Source of the DNA: an uncultured Roseicyclus sp.
GTDB taxonomy: Bacteria; Pseudomonadota; Alphaproteobacteria; Rhodobacterales; Rhodobacteraceae
Reading direction: 5' to 3'
Length of the DNA: 64,000 bases
NCBI GenBank assembly: GCA_947500415.1
Contig: CANMRT010000001.1
Location: forward strand, 522,982-586,981
The position numbers and the translations under genes are program-made. Of this stretch, positions 62,418 through 64,000 are shown piece by piece. Under the pieces are notes generated by a model, which was not told the origin of the DNA, searched no databases, and saw only the letters and a list, made by a program, of their open reading frames with translations. Every line of letters begins with the position of its first letter. Positions within the stretch are counted from its first letter, which is position 1.

Positions 62418-64000
62418 ATGAACCAGGTGATCACAGACGGCCTAATCCTGATGCCACCGCCATTTTCTGACGGGCTTGGCGTCTGGTCGCGTCAGGACGG
62501 CACGCCTGGCAGCGACACTTGGGCCACCGCACCCAATGCAGCCCTCGTCGCCGCCGACGCCGATTTCGGCGATTGCCTTGAGATCCTCAAGGCCGAAGCC
62601 ACAACACGCATCCGCTACATGTCGGAAACGCCCATCATCCCCGGCACTTACCTGCGCGTCTCGGCGCGGGTGAAGGTGCTGTCAGGCAATTTGCCGGATG
62701 TACGCATCGGCGCGTGGCCGGGCAATTCTTCCAACAGCTACGTCTCGGGACTTGATGAATTCGGCCCGTCCGTCGACATCACGGCCTATGGCAATATCGT
62801 TGAAGTGACCGCCATTCTCGGCACTGGCCAGCGTGGCGGCGTGGATATGGCTTGGGGCGCGACCCCAACTTATGCCCATGTCGGCCTCGACCTGACCGGC
62901 CCCAATGGCGGGCAGGTGCGCATTGAGAGCATCACCGTTGAAGACGTGACCTCCGTTTTCCATCGCAAACTGATGGATTGGGTCGACATCCGCGACTACG
63001 GCGCTGTGGGCGATGGCGTCACCGATGACCGCGCCGCAATTGCCGCAGCCGACGCCGCGGCCAATGGGCGCGAAGTGCTGGTGCCCGCGGGCGATTTCTA
63101 CATCGGGTCCAACGTGACCTTCACCAACCCCGCGCGCTTTGAAGGCCGTATTGTGGCCCCGGATTCCGTTCGTGTGGCGCTCGACCAGAACTTCGACCTC
63201 GACGGTTATGCGGAATGCTTCGGCGATGAAGTTCTTGGCCTCAAGAAAGGCCTACAGCAGCTGTTCAATCAGTCCGAATTCGAGGCCTTCGACCTGAACG
63301 CGCGGCGCATCACGCTGGATGAGCCGCTCGATATTCAAGCCATCGTCGGCAACCGCAACACCTACGCCAACCGCCGGGTGATCCGGAACGGGCAGTTTGT
63401 GGCAGCGTCCTCCAGCAATTGGCAGGATGAGGTGACGACCCGCTCCGGCGCTTGGTCCTCGTCGAACGCCTTCGAAATAACCGGCGTTTCAAACGCGGAT
63501 TCCATCCCGGTGGGTTCACTTGTGACGGCGCCTCAAGGCGTTGGGCGTGAGGTCTACGTGAGCTCGGTCAATGCCGCACAAAACAAGATCACGCTGTCCT
63601 CGCCGCTTTGCGCGGCCCCAGCGAACCAGACCTACACGTTCACTAAATTCCAATACATGCTGGACTTCATGGGCTGGCTAAACCTGCAACGGTTCATCAT
63701 CTCGGACGTGGAATTCCTGTGCGGCGGCCAGTGTTCGGCCATCATGTTGCCGCTCGATGGTTTGGTGTTCCAGATTCAGGATTGCTTCTTCACCGGCCCC
63801 AAGGATCGCGCGATCACCTCGGCGGATGAAGGCTGTCAGGGGATGCAGATTGACCGCTGTCAGTTCCTGTCGAACGAGCAGACGATCAATGTGCCGCAGC
63901 GCAAGTCGATCTGCTTCAACATCAACTCCTCCGACTGCAAGATCCGTGACAACCGCGCCAACAAGTTCCTGCATTTCGGGGTGATTTCGGGCTCGGGCAA
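62418..64000 (+). CDS. Pectate-lyase-superfamily/GH28-related beta-helix protein (partial, C-terminus beyond window)
   Basis: An open frame of 527 complete codons from ATG 62418 runs off the window. Residues 1-175 form a beta-sandwich-like region without a signal peptide (MNQVITDGLILMPPPFSDG). At about 194 the motif DYGAVGDGVTDDRAAIAAA marks the pectate lyase 3 (PF12708) parallel beta-helix, which continues to the window edge. Related roseobacter proteins are thought to act on or export surface polysaccharides, or to serve as tailspike-like proteins. GAAGGGG precedes ATG. Confidence 0.8.
   Translation, partial: MNQVITDGLILMPPPFSDGLGVWSRQDGTPGSDTWATAPNAALVAADADFGDCLEILKAEATTRIRYMSETPIIPGTYLRVSARVKVLSGNLPDVRIGAWPGNSSNSYVSGLDEFGPSVDITAYGNIVEVTAILGTGQRGGVDMAWGATPTYAHVGLDLTGPNGGQVRIESITVEDVTSVFHRKLMDWVDIRDYGAVGDGVTDDRAAIAAADAAANGREVLVPAGDFYIGSNVTFTNPARFEGRIVAPDSVRVALDQNFDLDGYAECFGDEVLGLKKGLQQLFNQSEFEAFDLNARRITLDEPLDIQAIVGNRNTYANRRVIRNGQFVAASSSNWQDEVTTRSGAWSSSNAFEITGVSNADSIPVGSLVTAPQGVGREVYVSSVNAAQNKITLSSPLCAAPANQTYTFTKFQYMLDFMGWLNLQRFIISDVEFLCGGQCSAIMLPLDGLVFQIQDCFFTGPKDRAITSADEGCQGMQIDRCQFLSNEQTINVPQRKSICFNINSSDCKIRDNRANKFLHFGVISGSG

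Overview
The window is chromosomal DNA of an alphaproteobacterium, most likely a marine Rhodobacteraceae (Roseobacter-group) species. The evidence is the high G+C coding sequence with dense overlapping genes, two complete TRAP transporters, a class I lysyl-tRNA synthetase, an iron-sulfur bacterial photolyase, a leuA leader peptide, a tandem glycine riboswitch on gcvTHP, and DUF4329 and DUF4864 proteins typical of that family. There is no rRNA, CRISPR array, insertion sequence or integrase. One tRNA (Gln, TTG) is present.

Layout. (1) 1-13.9 kb is a catabolic block. It holds the first codons of an RTX-like protein, a GMC oxidoreductase, TRAP system 1 with an IclR regulator, and a six-gene minus-strand operon (Gfo/Idh oxidoreductase, TRAP system 2, HpcH/HpaI aldolase, QuiC-type 3-dehydroshikimate dehydratase) facing a GntR regulator. 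A near-identical 15-base site lies upstream of the operon and again before its dctP, and is a likely GntR operator. (2) 13.9-18.7 kb has tRNA-Gln and a kpsT-kpsE-kdsA-mscS operon (capsule export plus Kdo synthesis). (3) 18.8-24 kb has nhaA with a leader that can hide its Shine-Dalgarno, a metal-type permease with its ArsR repressor, a uracil-DNA glycosylase family gene, sseB and a hydroxyacid reductase. (4) 24-31.6 kb has the cell elongation operon mreB-mreC-mreD-mrdA-rodA, then leuA with a Leu-rich leader peptide. (5) 31.8-48.9 kb is mixed housekeeping: phosphatase, SDR plus photolyase, histidine kinase, minimal zincin, gltX, a two-repeat MVL-type lectin, MATE pump, GNAT, PBP4-type DacB, EamA exporter, nadD, a GGDEF-EAL protein and ettA. 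(6) 49-53.3 kb is accessory: an A+T-rich pair with a secreted serine protease, a degenerate CuA-domain protein, cspA, dodecin, two tiny paralogous ORFs ending in FTDWAAI, and a secreted DUF4329/JAMM-like protein. (7) 53.3-64 kb has gcvTHP, a gamma-glutamylcyclotransferase family gene, a class D beta-lactamase coupled to a TerB-like gene, lysK, a DUF4864 protein, and the start of a pectate-lyase-superfamily protein cut by the window end.

The most novel-looking items are the paired FTDWAAI micro-ORFs (52.05-52.33 kb), the duplicated lectin (38.9 kb), the orphan CuA-like protein (50.5 kb), the 18-codon ORF with two terminators (45.0 kb) and the nhaA leader (20.15 kb). All functional calls come from reading the sequence; no database search was run.
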